A stretch of DNA of 64,000 nt. Origin: Sphingobacterium sp. UBA5670 (GTDB lineage: Bacteria > Bacteroidota > Bacteroidia > Sphingobacteriales > Sphingobacteriaceae). Shown here one piece after another: positions 24,876 through 33,465 of the stretch. The notes below the pieces were generated by a model, which saw nothing but the letters and a program-made list of their open reading frames with translations, did no database searches and was not told the origin of the DNA. Numbering within the stretch: position 1 is the first letter of the stretch; the number at the start of each line of letters is the position of its first letter. The stretch spans positions 340,418 to 404,417 of the forward strand of contig NZ_DIIM01000021.1 in assembly GCF_002420705.1 (NCBI RefSeq), written 5' to 3'. The translations under genes were made by a program, and so were the position numbers.

Positions 24876-25604
24876 TTAATCCAATTCTTTTAAGTAGCGA
24901 AGATACAATTGTACAGCTTCACGCTTTTTATCTGTTAAATGGAAATTCAGATGCTGCGTCAGATATTTGGTATAATCAAAACCTTCGAACTCTGGGAGGC
25001 CGACAATAACATCGGTTGCATGTTCGACACCGTACGCTAAAGCTTCATTAAATTGCTCCACAAAAGAGTCCGGTAGCTTTTTATTACTTACCCAAAGCGC
25101 AAAAGCGAAGGGCAATCCTGTAAAATTAAACCACTCTTTTCCCAAATCATAGACATAAGGAACTGCGTTCTTTTTGCCAAAGGTGCGATCTCCAATTAAA
25201 ACGTAAGCATCTGGCTCAACGGATTCGTCAGTGACCAATTCCACTTCTTTTTTCCAATAGTTCTTAATCAGGACGCGGGCTAGTCCATTTGAAGTGCGCG
25301 ACTGTTTATCGAGACGTAATGTTTTCACCTCTTCAATAGGTTTATTGGCAAAAATAAAAACAGAATCGACGGCACCTTCTGTACCAATGCAAAAATCTGT
25401 ATTGATGTAATATTCGGGAAGACTCAATAAGGCAGCTGTAGGAATAATACCAATATCAGCTTGATCATCGATTACTTTTTGCGCACATGCACTCGGATAA
25501 TCAACGCTCAAGTCGATTTGTTCCATTACTTTCGATTTACGTATTCCATTCAAAAATGGATAAGTATTTGTATACGATACGGCAGAAACTCTAATTTTAT
25601 TCAT
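24876..25604 (-). CDS. mqnA: Chorismate dehydratase (menaquinone, futalosine pathway)
   Basis: Dehydrates chorismate to 3-enolpyruvylbenzoate, the first step of the futalosine route. The protein has 242 residues. The family N-terminus IRVSAVSYTNTYPFLNGI is present, as are the substrate-site segments DYPSACAQKVIDDQADIGIIPTAAL and SRTSNGLARVLIKNYW. Its ATG overlaps the end of the histidine phosphatase gene by 8 bases, and mqnE lies further upstream, so all three form one operon. Confidence 0.93.
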   Translation of the reverse strand: MNKIRVSAVSYTNTYPFLNGIRKSKVMEQIDLSVDYPSACAQKVIDDQADIGIIPTAALLSLPEYYINTDFCIGTEGAVDSVFIFANKPIEEVKTLRLDKQSRTSNGLARVLIKNYWKKEVELVTDESVEPDAYVLIGDRTFGKKNAVPYVYDLGKEWFNFTGLPFAFALWVSNKKLPDSFVEQFNEALAYGVEHATDVIVGLPEFEGFDYTKYLTQHLNFHLTDKKREAVQLYLRYLKELD

Positions 25605-26223
25605 TTATCAATGCTTCTAAGTGTGTTGTATTATAATGGTCAATAATCTCAAATTGACCGTTATCATACGACAATTTATATAAAGCAGTATTTGTATGTG
25701 GGAAATCATCCATATAACGGGCATCTAGCCCGGTCATAAGACAAAGCATAATCCGTAACGCACGTCCGTGCATACAGACCAGTATATTCTTTTCGTCCGT
25801 TTGGGCAAGCATATGATCCAATGCAGCTTGCTGACGCGTCATTAACGCATTAGGAGACTCCCCATTTTCAATACTGACATCCAACTCTCCATTACGCCAC
25901 GCTGCTACCAATTGTTCAAAACCAGACAGCAATTCGGGTGTTTGTTCTTTTCCTTCATAAACGCCCCAGCTTATTTCATCCAATCCAGCAAGCTGCTCCC
26001 AAGGCAAATCCAGATCAATGAATCTTTGTACAGTTTGATGGGTACGCAATAAAGTTGAAGTATATATTTTATCAAAAGGCACTGTATTGTACCGTTCAAA
26101 GAAAGCCTGTGCTTGTGCTACTCCCATTTTATTGAGCGGTGAATTAACACCTCTTCCCTGCACAATACCTTTAAGATTTAAATCAGTCTGTCCGTGTCGT
26201 ATAAAATAAAATGTCTTTTTCAA
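25597..26223 (-). CDS. Histidine phosphatase family protein
   Basis: The protein has 208 residues of the phosphoglycerate-mutase-like fold. The phospho-histidine motif is FIRHGQTDLNLKGIVQGRG (His10), with Arg of RHG and the second catalytic His in VCMHGRALRIML. Members dephosphorylate sugars, nucleotides or cobalamin intermediates. Its position between mqnE and mqnA with overlap and a 13-bp gap suggests a link to menaquinone metabolism or simple co-expression. No known step of the pathway needs it, so the role is open. Confidence 0.88.
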   Translation of the reverse strand: MKKTFYFIRHGQTDLNLKGIVQGRGVNSPLNKMGVAQAQAFFERYNTVPFDKIYTSTLLRTHQTVQRFIDLDLPWEQLAGLDEISWGVYEGKEQTPELLSGFEQLVAAWRNGELDVSIENGESPNALMTRQQAALDHMLAQTDEKNILVCMHGRALRIMLCLMTGLDARYMDDFPHTNTALYKLSYDNGQFEIIDHYNTTHLEALINE

Positions 26224-26236
26224 AGTATGAGTCTAA

Positions 26237-27436
26237 TTATGAATTAACAACGGGTAATGCGTAATAGCTTTTCTTTTGGTTACCTTGATCAAATACGAAA
26301 TCCTTATAATCCGTAACCACATTATACAGCGTATCTCTTTCAATAGGATGGCGTCCAACATTCTTTATAAGCTCGACAACCTCTTGCGTGGTCATTCCTG
26401 GCTTTTGCTCTTCTGCTCCTGCCATGCTGTATATTTTTGTAGTGTCATCCAACGTTCCATCGATATCATCTACCCCAAAGGCTAAGGATAACTGCGCCGT
26501 ATCTCTCGAGATCATTGCCCAATAGGCCTTGATATGATCAAAATTATCCATGTAAATTCGAGCAATAGCATAGTTCCGTAAGTCTTCAATAACGGATACT
26601 TCAGGGATATGAGACATTTGGTTCTCTTTGTTTCTAAATTTTAAAGGGATGAAGGTCTGAAAGCCACCAGTTTTATCCTGAAGCTGTCTTAAGCGTTCCA
26701 TATGATCTACACGATGCCAAAACTGCTCAATATGACCGTAAAGCATCGTTGCATTTGTATGCATGCCCAACTTATGCGCCTGCTCGTGAATATCCAACCA
26801 TTGTTCGGCCGTACATTTATCATGCGCGATCTGCTCTCTTACTTCCGGATGAAAGATTTCCGCACCACCACCCGGCATAGAGTCCAAACCGCAGGATTGC
26901 AAATATTTCAATCCATCGTAATGGCTCAATTTTGCTTTCTTGAAAATATAGTAATATTCTACGGGTGTCAGTCCTTTGATATGTAGCGCTGGCCGGTGTG
27001 CCTTACATTTACGAAAAAAATCGGCATAAAATTCAAGGTTTTGTTTGGGAACAACGCCGCCCGTAATATGAACTTCGGTAACGGCCTCATTGTCATACTT
27101 TTTCACAATGTCCATCATGCCATCGACTTCCATCTCCCAACCTTCAGCCCGTTCTTTTATTAATCTCGAATAAGAACAGAACTTACAGTCATAGACACAA
27201 ACATTAGTTGGCTCGATGTGAAAATTGCGATTGAAAAAAGTATGATCACCATGACGTTTCTCACGAATATAGTTAGCAAGCACACCAAGATAGCCTAACT
27301 CACCTTTTTCATATAAAAGAACTCCTTCATCAAAAGTGATACGCTCCTCTCGCAACACTTTCTCCGCTATATCTCTCAATTCGACAGCTAGATTTTTGTC
27401 GTTAATCAAGAAATTCAATTTATCTATTGCGTTCAT
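26237..27436 (-). CDS. mqnE: Aminofutalosine synthase (radical SAM)
   Basis: Adds the adenosyl radical of SAM to 3-enolpyruvylbenzoate to give aminofutalosine. The protein has 399 residues. The radical SAM cluster motif CVYDCKFC (Cys80, Cys84, Cys87) follows FHIEPTNV. Later segments ITGGVVPKQNLEFY, MPGGGAEIFHPEVR and TNATMLYGHIE are typical of MqnE/MqnC/CofH relatives. MqnC is also similar in sequence, but the MPGGGAEI pattern and length favour MqnE. First gene of the operon with the phosphatase and mqnA. Confidence 0.9.
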   Translation of the reverse strand: MNAIDKLNFLINDKNLAVELRDIAEKVLREERITFDEGVLLYEKGELGYLGVLANYIREKRHGDHTFFNRNFHIEPTNVCVYDCKFCSYSRLIKERAEGWEMEVDGMMDIVKKYDNEAVTEVHITGGVVPKQNLEFYADFFRKCKAHRPALHIKGLTPVEYYYIFKKAKLSHYDGLKYLQSCGLDSMPGGGAEIFHPEVREQIAHDKCTAEQWLDIHEQAHKLGMHTNATMLYGHIEQFWHRVDHMERLRQLQDKTGGFQTFIPLKFRNKENQMSHIPEVSVIEDLRNYAIARIYMDNFDHIKAYWAMISRDTAQLSLAFGVDDIDGTLDDTTKIYSMAGAEEQKPGMTTQEVVELIKNVGRHPIERDTLYNVVTDYKDFVFDQGNQKKSYYALPVVNS

Positions 27437-27539
27437 TAAATGTATCTCCTATCTTAAATCAAATGTACCGAAAAGGCAACAAAAGTTATAATAAAAAATG
27501 TGACAACAACTAATTTGACAAAGCTCTTAAAAAAGGAAC

Positions 27540-29363
27540 TTAGTCTGTGAACTGTTGCATCTCTATTAGTTTTCGGTATAAACCGTCGCGCTGGATAAGC
27601 TCACTATGGCTGCCCTCCTCGACAATTTTTCCCGCTTCAATAACGACAATTTTATCCGCATTCTGAATGGTACTTAAACGATGCGCAATAACAACCGTTG
27701 TCCTATTGTCCATTAATTTGTAAAGTGAGTCCTGCACCAATTTCTCAGACTCGGTATCTAAAGCAGAAGTCGCCTCATCAAGAAGCATAATTGGCGGATT
27801 CTTTAAAACAGCCCGTGCGATACAGATCCGCTGGCGTTGTCCACCAGATAATTTACCACCCCGATCACCAATGTTAGTCTGATATTCATGTTCTGTTTTC
27901 AAAATAAACTCATGTGCATTGGCAATGCGCGCAGCTGCTTCTACCTCTTCCTGGCTTGCAGAAAGATTGGCAAATGCAATGTTATTGAAGATCGTGTCAT
28001 TAAACAAGATGGATTCCTGATTGACCACACCGATCATATCACGTAAAGAGTCCTGTTTTAAATCCCGTAAATCAGTACCATCAAAGAGAATTTGTCCGCC
28101 TGTGACATCCATAAAACGGGGAATTAAATCAACCAACGTCGATTTCCCTCCACCTGAAGGCCCTACCAAGGCAACGACTTTCCCCTTTTCAATCGTCAAA
28201 TCAATGTTCTGGAGAATCTCTTTATCTTTGGTATATGAAAAGTTTACCTGGTTAAATACAATATTCTTCTCAAAGCTTTTCACGGCCTTCGCATCCGTAC
28301 GATCTTTCACTTCAGTCTTTTCATCAATGAGCTCCAATACCCTTTCGCCAGCAGCAAGACCATTGTGGATACCGCTAAAAGAATCTGTTAAAGCTTTTGC
28401 GGGGCGCATCACCTGTGAAAAAATAGCGATATAGGCAATAAATTCGGGAGCGGTTAAACTCTTGTCACCGGAAAGCACCAAGTGGCCTCCATACAAAAGA
28501 ATAATAGCCACCATAATTACCCCCAGCAATTCGGAAACGGGCGAACTTAACTGTTGTCTTCTAGCCATAGAACGGCCGATATTTGCATAATGTTCGTTTT
28601 CATTATGAAATCTGTTCTTAATAAAGGATACCGCATTGAAAGCTTTGATAATTTTAATGCCTGACAACGCTTCATCCAGATAGGAAATCATATTACCGTA
28701 AGATTCCTGAGCAGCATGAGCCTGACTTTTGAGGTTTTTAACAATCCTTGCAATAAAGAATCCAGAGATAGGAATCACCAAGAGTGAAAAGAATGTCAAT
28801 TGCGCAGAGATATTAAAAAGCATCACAATATAAGCTATCAATTGCAATGGTTCCTTAAAAACCACCTGCAAAGTCCCCGTAACAGAGTACTGCACGACCT
28901 GTACATCAGACGCAACTTTAGAAACAATATCTCCTTTTCGCTGACCTGTAAAATAACCAACATGTAAATCCATCACACTATCAAATACCGCTCTACGTAA
29001 TTTGAGCAGCGTATGAATACGGAAATTCTCCATAATACGCTGACAGAAGTAGCGGAACAGATTACTAACAAATACGGAAATCACAATCACAATACAGACG
29101 TATTTCAATGCGCCATAAGCTCCAAACTGGTTATTGGCAACACCCGCGTAGTAGTTAAACCAGGCGAGAATATCCGTATAAGTTTCCGGCTTGACTGCCT
29201 CGCTGGTAGTTTGACCAGCATTAAAAAGTGTATGGAGTAACGGAGCAAGTAATGCTAAATTCAATGTGCTAAAAATAACCGTGATAAGCGTGAAAATTAC
29301 ATATGGGATTGCAAATTTCTCAATGGGTTTAGCAAACGATAAGAGCCTAAAATATGTTTTCAT
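27540..29363 (-). CDS. ABC exporter, MsbA-like (fused permease and ATPase)
   Basis: The protein has 607 residues. Six membrane segments lie within residues 1-330. The ATPase follows: Walker A GPSGGGKST near residue 400, Q-loop VNQESILF, signature LSGGQRQR near 507, Walker B IMLLDEATSALD, and H-loop IAHRLST. This half-transporter architecture is that of MsbA and related lipid or drug flippases and would act as a homodimer. The lipid-A/lipid flippase role is plausible but not proven. It is monocistronic, divergent from the aminotransferase, with a 266-bp gap. Confidence 0.93.
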   Translation of the reverse strand: MKTYFRLLSFAKPIEKFAIPYVIFTLITVIFSTLNLALLAPLLHTLFNAGQTTSEAVKPETYTDILAWFNYYAGVANNQFGAYGALKYVCIVIVISVFVSNLFRYFCQRIMENFRIHTLLKLRRAVFDSVMDLHVGYFTGQRKGDIVSKVASDVQVVQYSVTGTLQVVFKEPLQLIAYIVMLFNISAQLTFFSLLVIPISGFFIARIVKNLKSQAHAAQESYGNMISYLDEALSGIKIIKAFNAVSFIKNRFHNENEHYANIGRSMARRQQLSSPVSELLGVIMVAIILLYGGHLVLSGDKSLTAPEFIAYIAIFSQVMRPAKALTDSFSGIHNGLAAGERVLELIDEKTEVKDRTDAKAVKSFEKNIVFNQVNFSYTKDKEILQNIDLTIEKGKVVALVGPSGGGKSTLVDLIPRFMDVTGGQILFDGTDLRDLKQDSLRDMIGVVNQESILFNDTIFNNIAFANLSASQEEVEAAARIANAHEFILKTEHEYQTNIGDRGGKLSGGQRQRICIARAVLKNPPIMLLDEATSALDTESEKLVQDSLYKLMDNRTTVVIAHRLSTIQNADKIVVIEAGKIVEEGSHSELIQRDGLYRKLIEMQQFTD

Positions 29364-29629
29364 TTATTTTGAACTTAGACAAATTACCTTTATACGAAAA
29401 GTCATTTGTCGGTCTCTCCTCTACCTTTCAGATTTTTGACGAGGAAATTGAACAAAAATAACAAATTAATCAAGAAAAGCGCATATCCTAGCAAGGGACT
29501 ATAAAATTTGTTGCATCTCAAGAACAAAGCATTCAGCTTGTTCAGCTTGAAAAATCGATAAAAAAATCTCCTTTTAATAGATAATTCCCTAATTTAGCCT
29601 TATTCAAATACCAAATTTATTAAAATAAA

Positions 29630-30790
29630 ATGCAAATAGACGTTGCCAAAAGATTGCAGCACACTGAAGAATATTATTTCTCCAAAAAATTAAGAGAAAT
29701 TGATGAATTGAACAAACAGGGTGCGCGTGTAATCAACCTAGGAATTGGAAGTCCGGATTTGCCTCCACACCCGGAGGTGATCGAGACATTAAATACGAAT
29801 GCCCAACTTCCAAATGTGCATGGCTATCAAAATTATAAAGGTGCTCCTGCCCTAAGACAAGCCGTTGCTGATTGGTACCAACGTTATTATAATGCGACTT
29901 TTGATCCCAATACCGAAATATTGCCCTTAATTGGATCAAAAGAGGGTATTGTGCACATTTGTATGACCTACCTTCAAGAAGGTGATCAGGCACTTATTCC
30001 CAACCCGGGTTATCCGGCTTATGCCGCTGCTGTAAGGCTAAGTGGCGCCGAAGCAATAACCTATAATCTTACCCAGGAGAAAAACTGGCTTATTGATTTA
30101 GATGCGCTCAAAAAGCAAGACTTGTCAAAGGTTAAATTGATGTGGATAAACTATCCGCACATGCCTACAGGTGCATCCGCACCTGATGCATTCTATCAAG
30201 AGCTGATTCAGTTTGCCAAAGAACACAACATACTGATTTGTCACGACAATCCGTATAGCTTTATCTTGACAGATACACCAAGAAGTATTATGAGTATTAC
30301 AGGAGCGAAAGATGTAGCTATTGAATTGAATTCGCTGAGCAAGTCTTCTAATATGGCTGGATGGCGAATTGGTGTACTCGTAGGCGCCGAAGAACGTATA
30401 AACCAAGTGCTTCGTTTCAAAAGCAATATGGATTCGGGCATGTTTTTACCTGTCCAGTTAGCTGCTGCAAAAGCCTTGCAACTGGATGCCACCTGGTATA
30501 CTGATCTAAACAAGATTTATGCGGAAAGACGCCAACAGGTTTATGAGATTATGGATTTGTTAGCTTGTTCCTATCAAAAAGACCAAGTAGGGCTTTTCGT
30601 ATGGGCCCGCATTCCGGAAAAATACAAGAATGGCTATGCACTGAGTGATGCAGTTTTGGAAAAATCGCGGGTATTTATTACACCGGGCGGAATTTTCGGA
30701 GATAAGGGTGATCAGTATATACGTATCAGTCTTTGTGCGACGGTAGAGGTGCTCAAAGAATCAATCCAGCGAATAAAAGATAGTTTCTAA
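29630..30790 (+). CDS. PLP aminotransferase, class I/II
   Basis: The protein has 386 residues of fold-type I. The N-terminal RVINLGIGSPDLPPHPEVIETL, the substrate segment YPAYAAAVRLSGAEAI, the YPHMPTG loop (NYPxxPTGA), and the PLP lysine in ELNSLSKSSNMAGWRIG (Lys near 237) are visible, as is the C-terminal arginine in YIRISLC. The tyrA gene starts 23 bp downstream, so transamination of prephenate, phenylpyruvate or hydroxyphenylpyruvate is the likely job. The sequence also resembles LL-diaminopimelate and alanine aminotransferases, so substrate is uncertain. Confidence 0.88.
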   Translation: MQIDVAKRLQHTEEYYFSKKLREIDELNKQGARVINLGIGSPDLPPHPEVIETLNTNAQLPNVHGYQNYKGAPALRQAVADWYQRYYNATFDPNTEILPLIGSKEGIVHICMTYLQEGDQALIPNPGYPAYAAAVRLSGAEAITYNLTQEKNWLIDLDALKKQDLSKVKLMWINYPHMPTGASAPDAFYQELIQFAKEHNILICHDNPYSFILTDTPRSIMSITGAKDVAIELNSLSKSSNMAGWRIGVLVGAEERINQVLRFKSNMDSGMFLPVQLAAAKALQLDATWYTDLNKIYAERRQQVYEIMDLLACSYQKDQVGLFVWARIPEKYKNGYALSDAVLEKSRVFITPGGIFGDKGDQYIRISLCATVEVLKESIQRIKDSF

Positions 30791-30813
30791 GAACTTAATA
30801 TAATTGTTTATAT

Positions 30814-31653
30814 ATGAACATAGCCATTGTCGGCGTAGGCTTAATAGGTGGTTCGGCTGCCATTCGCCTAAAAGAAACAAAATTTTGCGACAAAATAATC
30901 GGTGTAGATAAGAGTCAAAAAAACTTGGATAAAGCGATGCAGATCGGCTTCATCGACGAAACGGCCAGCTTGGAAGACGCCATTAAGACGTGTAAAGTAT
31001 TGGTGCTTACAATTCCTGTAGATGCCATTTTACAAGTTGTTCCCCAAATACTGGATCAAGTTACTGATCAGGTTGTTATTGACATGGGATCAACAAAAAC
31101 AAATATTCTCAATAAAATCAAGGATCATCCTAACAGGGGGCGCTATGTCGCTGCCCATCCAATGGCGGGAACAGAGTATTCGGGGCCTGAGGCTGCAATA
31201 GCAGGCTTATTCAAAGGCAAGATGATGGTATATGTCGAAGCATTTAAAACTGATGAGGATGCTTTCGAGATCGCCGATGCCATAACCGACCAATTGGAGA
31301 TGCGCAGCTGTTTTATGAATGCAGACGAACATGATGTACATACGGCTTATGTATCACACATCTCTCACCTGACCTCTTTCGCCCTCGCCTTAACGGTATT
31401 GGAAAAAGAAAAATCTCAGGGACGTATCTTTGAGCTGGCGGGCTCGGGATTTGAATCTACGGTACGCCTGGCTAAAAGTTCGCCCGATATGTGGACACCG
31501 ATTTTCAAACAAAATCGCGAAAATGTACTCGAAGTACTAGAAGAACATATCAAGCAGCTTCAATCCCTGCACGATTCTATTGCCACCGAGGATTATGACA
31601 AATTGCACAAACTTATTACCCGTTCCAATAAGATAAAAAGGATCATTAAGTAA
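30814..31653 (+). CDS. tyrA: Prephenate dehydrogenase
   Basis: NAD-dependent oxidative decarboxylation of prephenate to 4-hydroxyphenylpyruvate in tyrosine synthesis. The protein has 279 residues. It begins with the Rossmann motif IVGVGLIGGSAAIRLKE. HPMAGTEYSGPEAA near residue 115 and the catalytic-histidine region HDVHTAYVSHISHL near 172-185 are conserved. No fused chorismate mutase is present. It forms a two-gene operon with the aminotransferase, ending in a strong terminator. Confidence 0.93.
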   Translation: MNIAIVGVGLIGGSAAIRLKETKFCDKIIGVDKSQKNLDKAMQIGFIDETASLEDAIKTCKVLVLTIPVDAILQVVPQILDQVTDQVVIDMGSTKTNILNKIKDHPNRGRYVAAHPMAGTEYSGPEAAIAGLFKGKMMVYVEAFKTDEDAFEIADAITDQLEMRSCFMNADEHDVHTAYVSHISHLTSFALALTVLEKEKSQGRIFELAGSGFESTVRLAKSSPDMWTPIFKQNRENVLEVLEEHIKQLQSLHDSIATEDYDKLHKLITRSNKIKRIIK

Positions 31654-31683
31654 AGCGTGCTTTAGTTAAAATAGATGAATAAA

Positions 31684-31711
31684 GAAGTCCACCTTTTGGT
31701 GGACTTTTTTT
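31684..31711. terminator. Bidirectional rho-independent terminator
   Basis: Stem AAGTCCACC / GGTGGACTT with a TTTT loop and seven T residues, between the convergent tyrA and TPR genes. Confidence 0.92.
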
Positions 31712-32930
31712 ATTCATCTTCCAACTCATTAAATTTATCCAGGTCGGCTTTTGCCCCGATAGGATCACCCAATTTTTCACGAATTGCTGCGCGATATGAA
31801 TACAAATCAGAATAATATGGATTCAAATCGATCGCTTTCGAGTAATCTGCCAGTGCGCCTGGTAAATCCTCCAACTTTTCATTCAAATCGGCTCGTAATG
31901 AATACACATAAAAATCTTCCGGATTGAGCGTAACAAGCCGGTCAAAATCCAATAATGCTTCCTCAAAATTTCCCAATCGCTCAAACAAAGATGCCCTTTC
32001 TTCGTATACGATCGATGAATCACGATCTATTTCCTCCGCTTTGGCATAGTCTTCCAGCGCACTTTGGTAATTGCGATAGGATTCAAACACTTTAGCGCGA
32101 AATATATAGGCTGCAGAACGATTCTCATCAAGAGCAATAGCCTGATTGAAATCAGACAATGCCAACTCAAAACAGGTCAATTTCAGATACAAACTTCCTC
32201 TAAAAACAAACAGATTGCTATCCTTGTTGTCGGACTCCGCAATAGCAGAAGAATAAAGACCGATTGCTTTTAAGTAGCTATAGCAATGAACATATTCAAG
32301 TCCTAATGAATTTATTTCGTCAGTATTCAGCTGCTTTGGCTTCGATTCCAGCTCTTGAATAACCAAATTATCGGCCTCAAAGTAAGTGAGTTCAGCTTGA
32401 TTCTCCGCCCATTCCAATACACTATGATAATTAAAATCCAGTCTCTTGGCAATCTGATAATCATAGAAAGCACCTTCGTCTTCATCGATGAGTCGATAAA
32501 CTAAACAACGGCTCGCATAAAAAAATGGCTCCTCTTTATACTGTTCGATTGCGCTTGTAAACGTTGCAATAGCTTGGTCATATGCCGCTATTTTAAAATA
32601 ATAAAGCCCCAAATAGCTATAAGCAAGTGCATGATTAGTCAAAGCAATCGCCTGCTCAAGTAAAGCGACAGGATTACCATCACCACTGATTCCGACATTA
32701 AACCCTTCCAATGTAGATCTAATCGCGCTCTGCTGGATGGTATCTAGCCAATCAGCGGAAAAAGATAAACTCGCTTCCGGAAAAAATGATGAAATAGGTA
32801 AAAAAGAAAACTTAGCAAGAAGTACGGGTACTGGCAGTGTAAAATCTGATTCCACAAAAGTATTGTTTTGTAGAATAACAGCTAGATTTGAAAACATATG
32901 CTTCATACCCAAAACTAAGCTAAATTTCAT
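31710..32930 (-). CDS. TPR repeat protein
   Basis: The protein has 406 residues with about eight tetratricopeptide repeats in the region from residue 120 to the end (for example SAAYIFRAKVFESYRNYQSA, and FYVYSLRADLNEKLEDLPGA, each followed by LxDYxKAxxLxP-like helices). The first 110 residues are not repeat-like. TPR arrays mediate protein contacts; the partner is unknown. MKFSLVLGMKHMF offers three candidate starts and the sequence does not decide between them. No convincing signal peptide. Confidence 0.85.
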   Translation of the reverse strand: MKFSLVLGMKHMFSNLAVILQNNTFVESDFTLPVPVLLAKFSFLPISSFFPEASLSFSADWLDTIQQSAIRSTLEGFNVGISGDGNPVALLEQAIALTNHALAYSYLGLYYFKIAAYDQAIATFTSAIEQYKEEPFFYASRCLVYRLIDEDEGAFYDYQIAKRLDFNYHSVLEWAENQAELTYFEADNLVIQELESKPKQLNTDEINSLGLEYVHCYSYLKAIGLYSSAIAESDNKDSNLFVFRGSLYLKLTCFELALSDFNQAIALDENRSAAYIFRAKVFESYRNYQSALEDYAKAEEIDRDSSIVYEERASLFERLGNFEEALLDFDRLVTLNPEDFYVYSLRADLNEKLEDLPGALADYSKAIDLNPYYSDLYSYRAAIREKLGDPIGAKADLDKFNELEDE

Positions 32931-32979
32931 TACAAAAGAAATCTAACGGGAGATCGGATATTATAATCGGGTGTTCTTA

Positions 32980-33363
32980 TCAACTAATTTCACCTGTCAG
33001 GTATAAATATTTATAGCGGACAATATCCCTCGAATTTGTAAATTTGATTAATTTTTCCTTTTTGAAAACATAATTGGAAACCTTCTCTTCCATCAAACGC
33101 AGGAATTCAACAAATTCAGCAAAAAAGTCTTGACGTTCTCCTGGTGTAAACTGGCTGTTTTTTACAATCCAAAAGAATTGCTCTTCATTTACATGGAAAG
33201 ATACCTCATTTTTCTTTTCTTTTCGAAAAATAAAGATTGGGTCATTTTCTTGGTTAATAAATAAAGCAAAGCCTGTATTTCCACCATCCAAATTAACAAC
33301 AAAAGCAGAAAAATGGACAGTACCGATCTGTAAATTTTCCAGACAAATTAATTTATGCAACAT
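32980..33363 (-). CDS. Hypothetical protein
   Basis: I do not recognise this protein. The frame is open to 33426, but the ATG at 33363 (MLHKLICLENLQIGTVHFSAF) avoids a non-protein-like N-terminus that would begin inside the terminator of the upstream TonB receptor gene, giving 127 residues. The visible character is a beta-rich first half and a basic, helical second half (EFLRLMEEKVSNYVFKKEKLIKF). It is co-directional with the TPR gene, whose start lies about 50 bp on, so the two may be one unit. Confidence 0.65.
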   Translation of the reverse strand: MLHKLICLENLQIGTVHFSAFVVNLDGGNTGFALFINQENDPIFIFRKEKKNEVSFHVNEEQFFWIVKNSQFTPGERQDFFAEFVEFLRLMEEKVSNYVFKKEKLIKFTNSRDIVRYKYLYLTGEIS

Positions 33364-33414
33364 CAGGTTGACAATTAGATCACCTAAAATTATTAAGTTT
33401 TTATTAAAAAACAA

Positions 33415-33446
33415 AAAAAGGCCCACAAAATAATTGTGGGCCTTTT
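33415..33446 (-). terminator. Rho-independent terminator after the TonB receptor
   Basis: Stem AAAAGGCCCACAA / TTGTGGGCCTTTT with a 5-base loop and a long run of T on the minus strand, 20 bp after the receptor stop. Confidence 0.9.
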
Positions 33447-33465
33447 GTATTCGACGTAAATCTTA

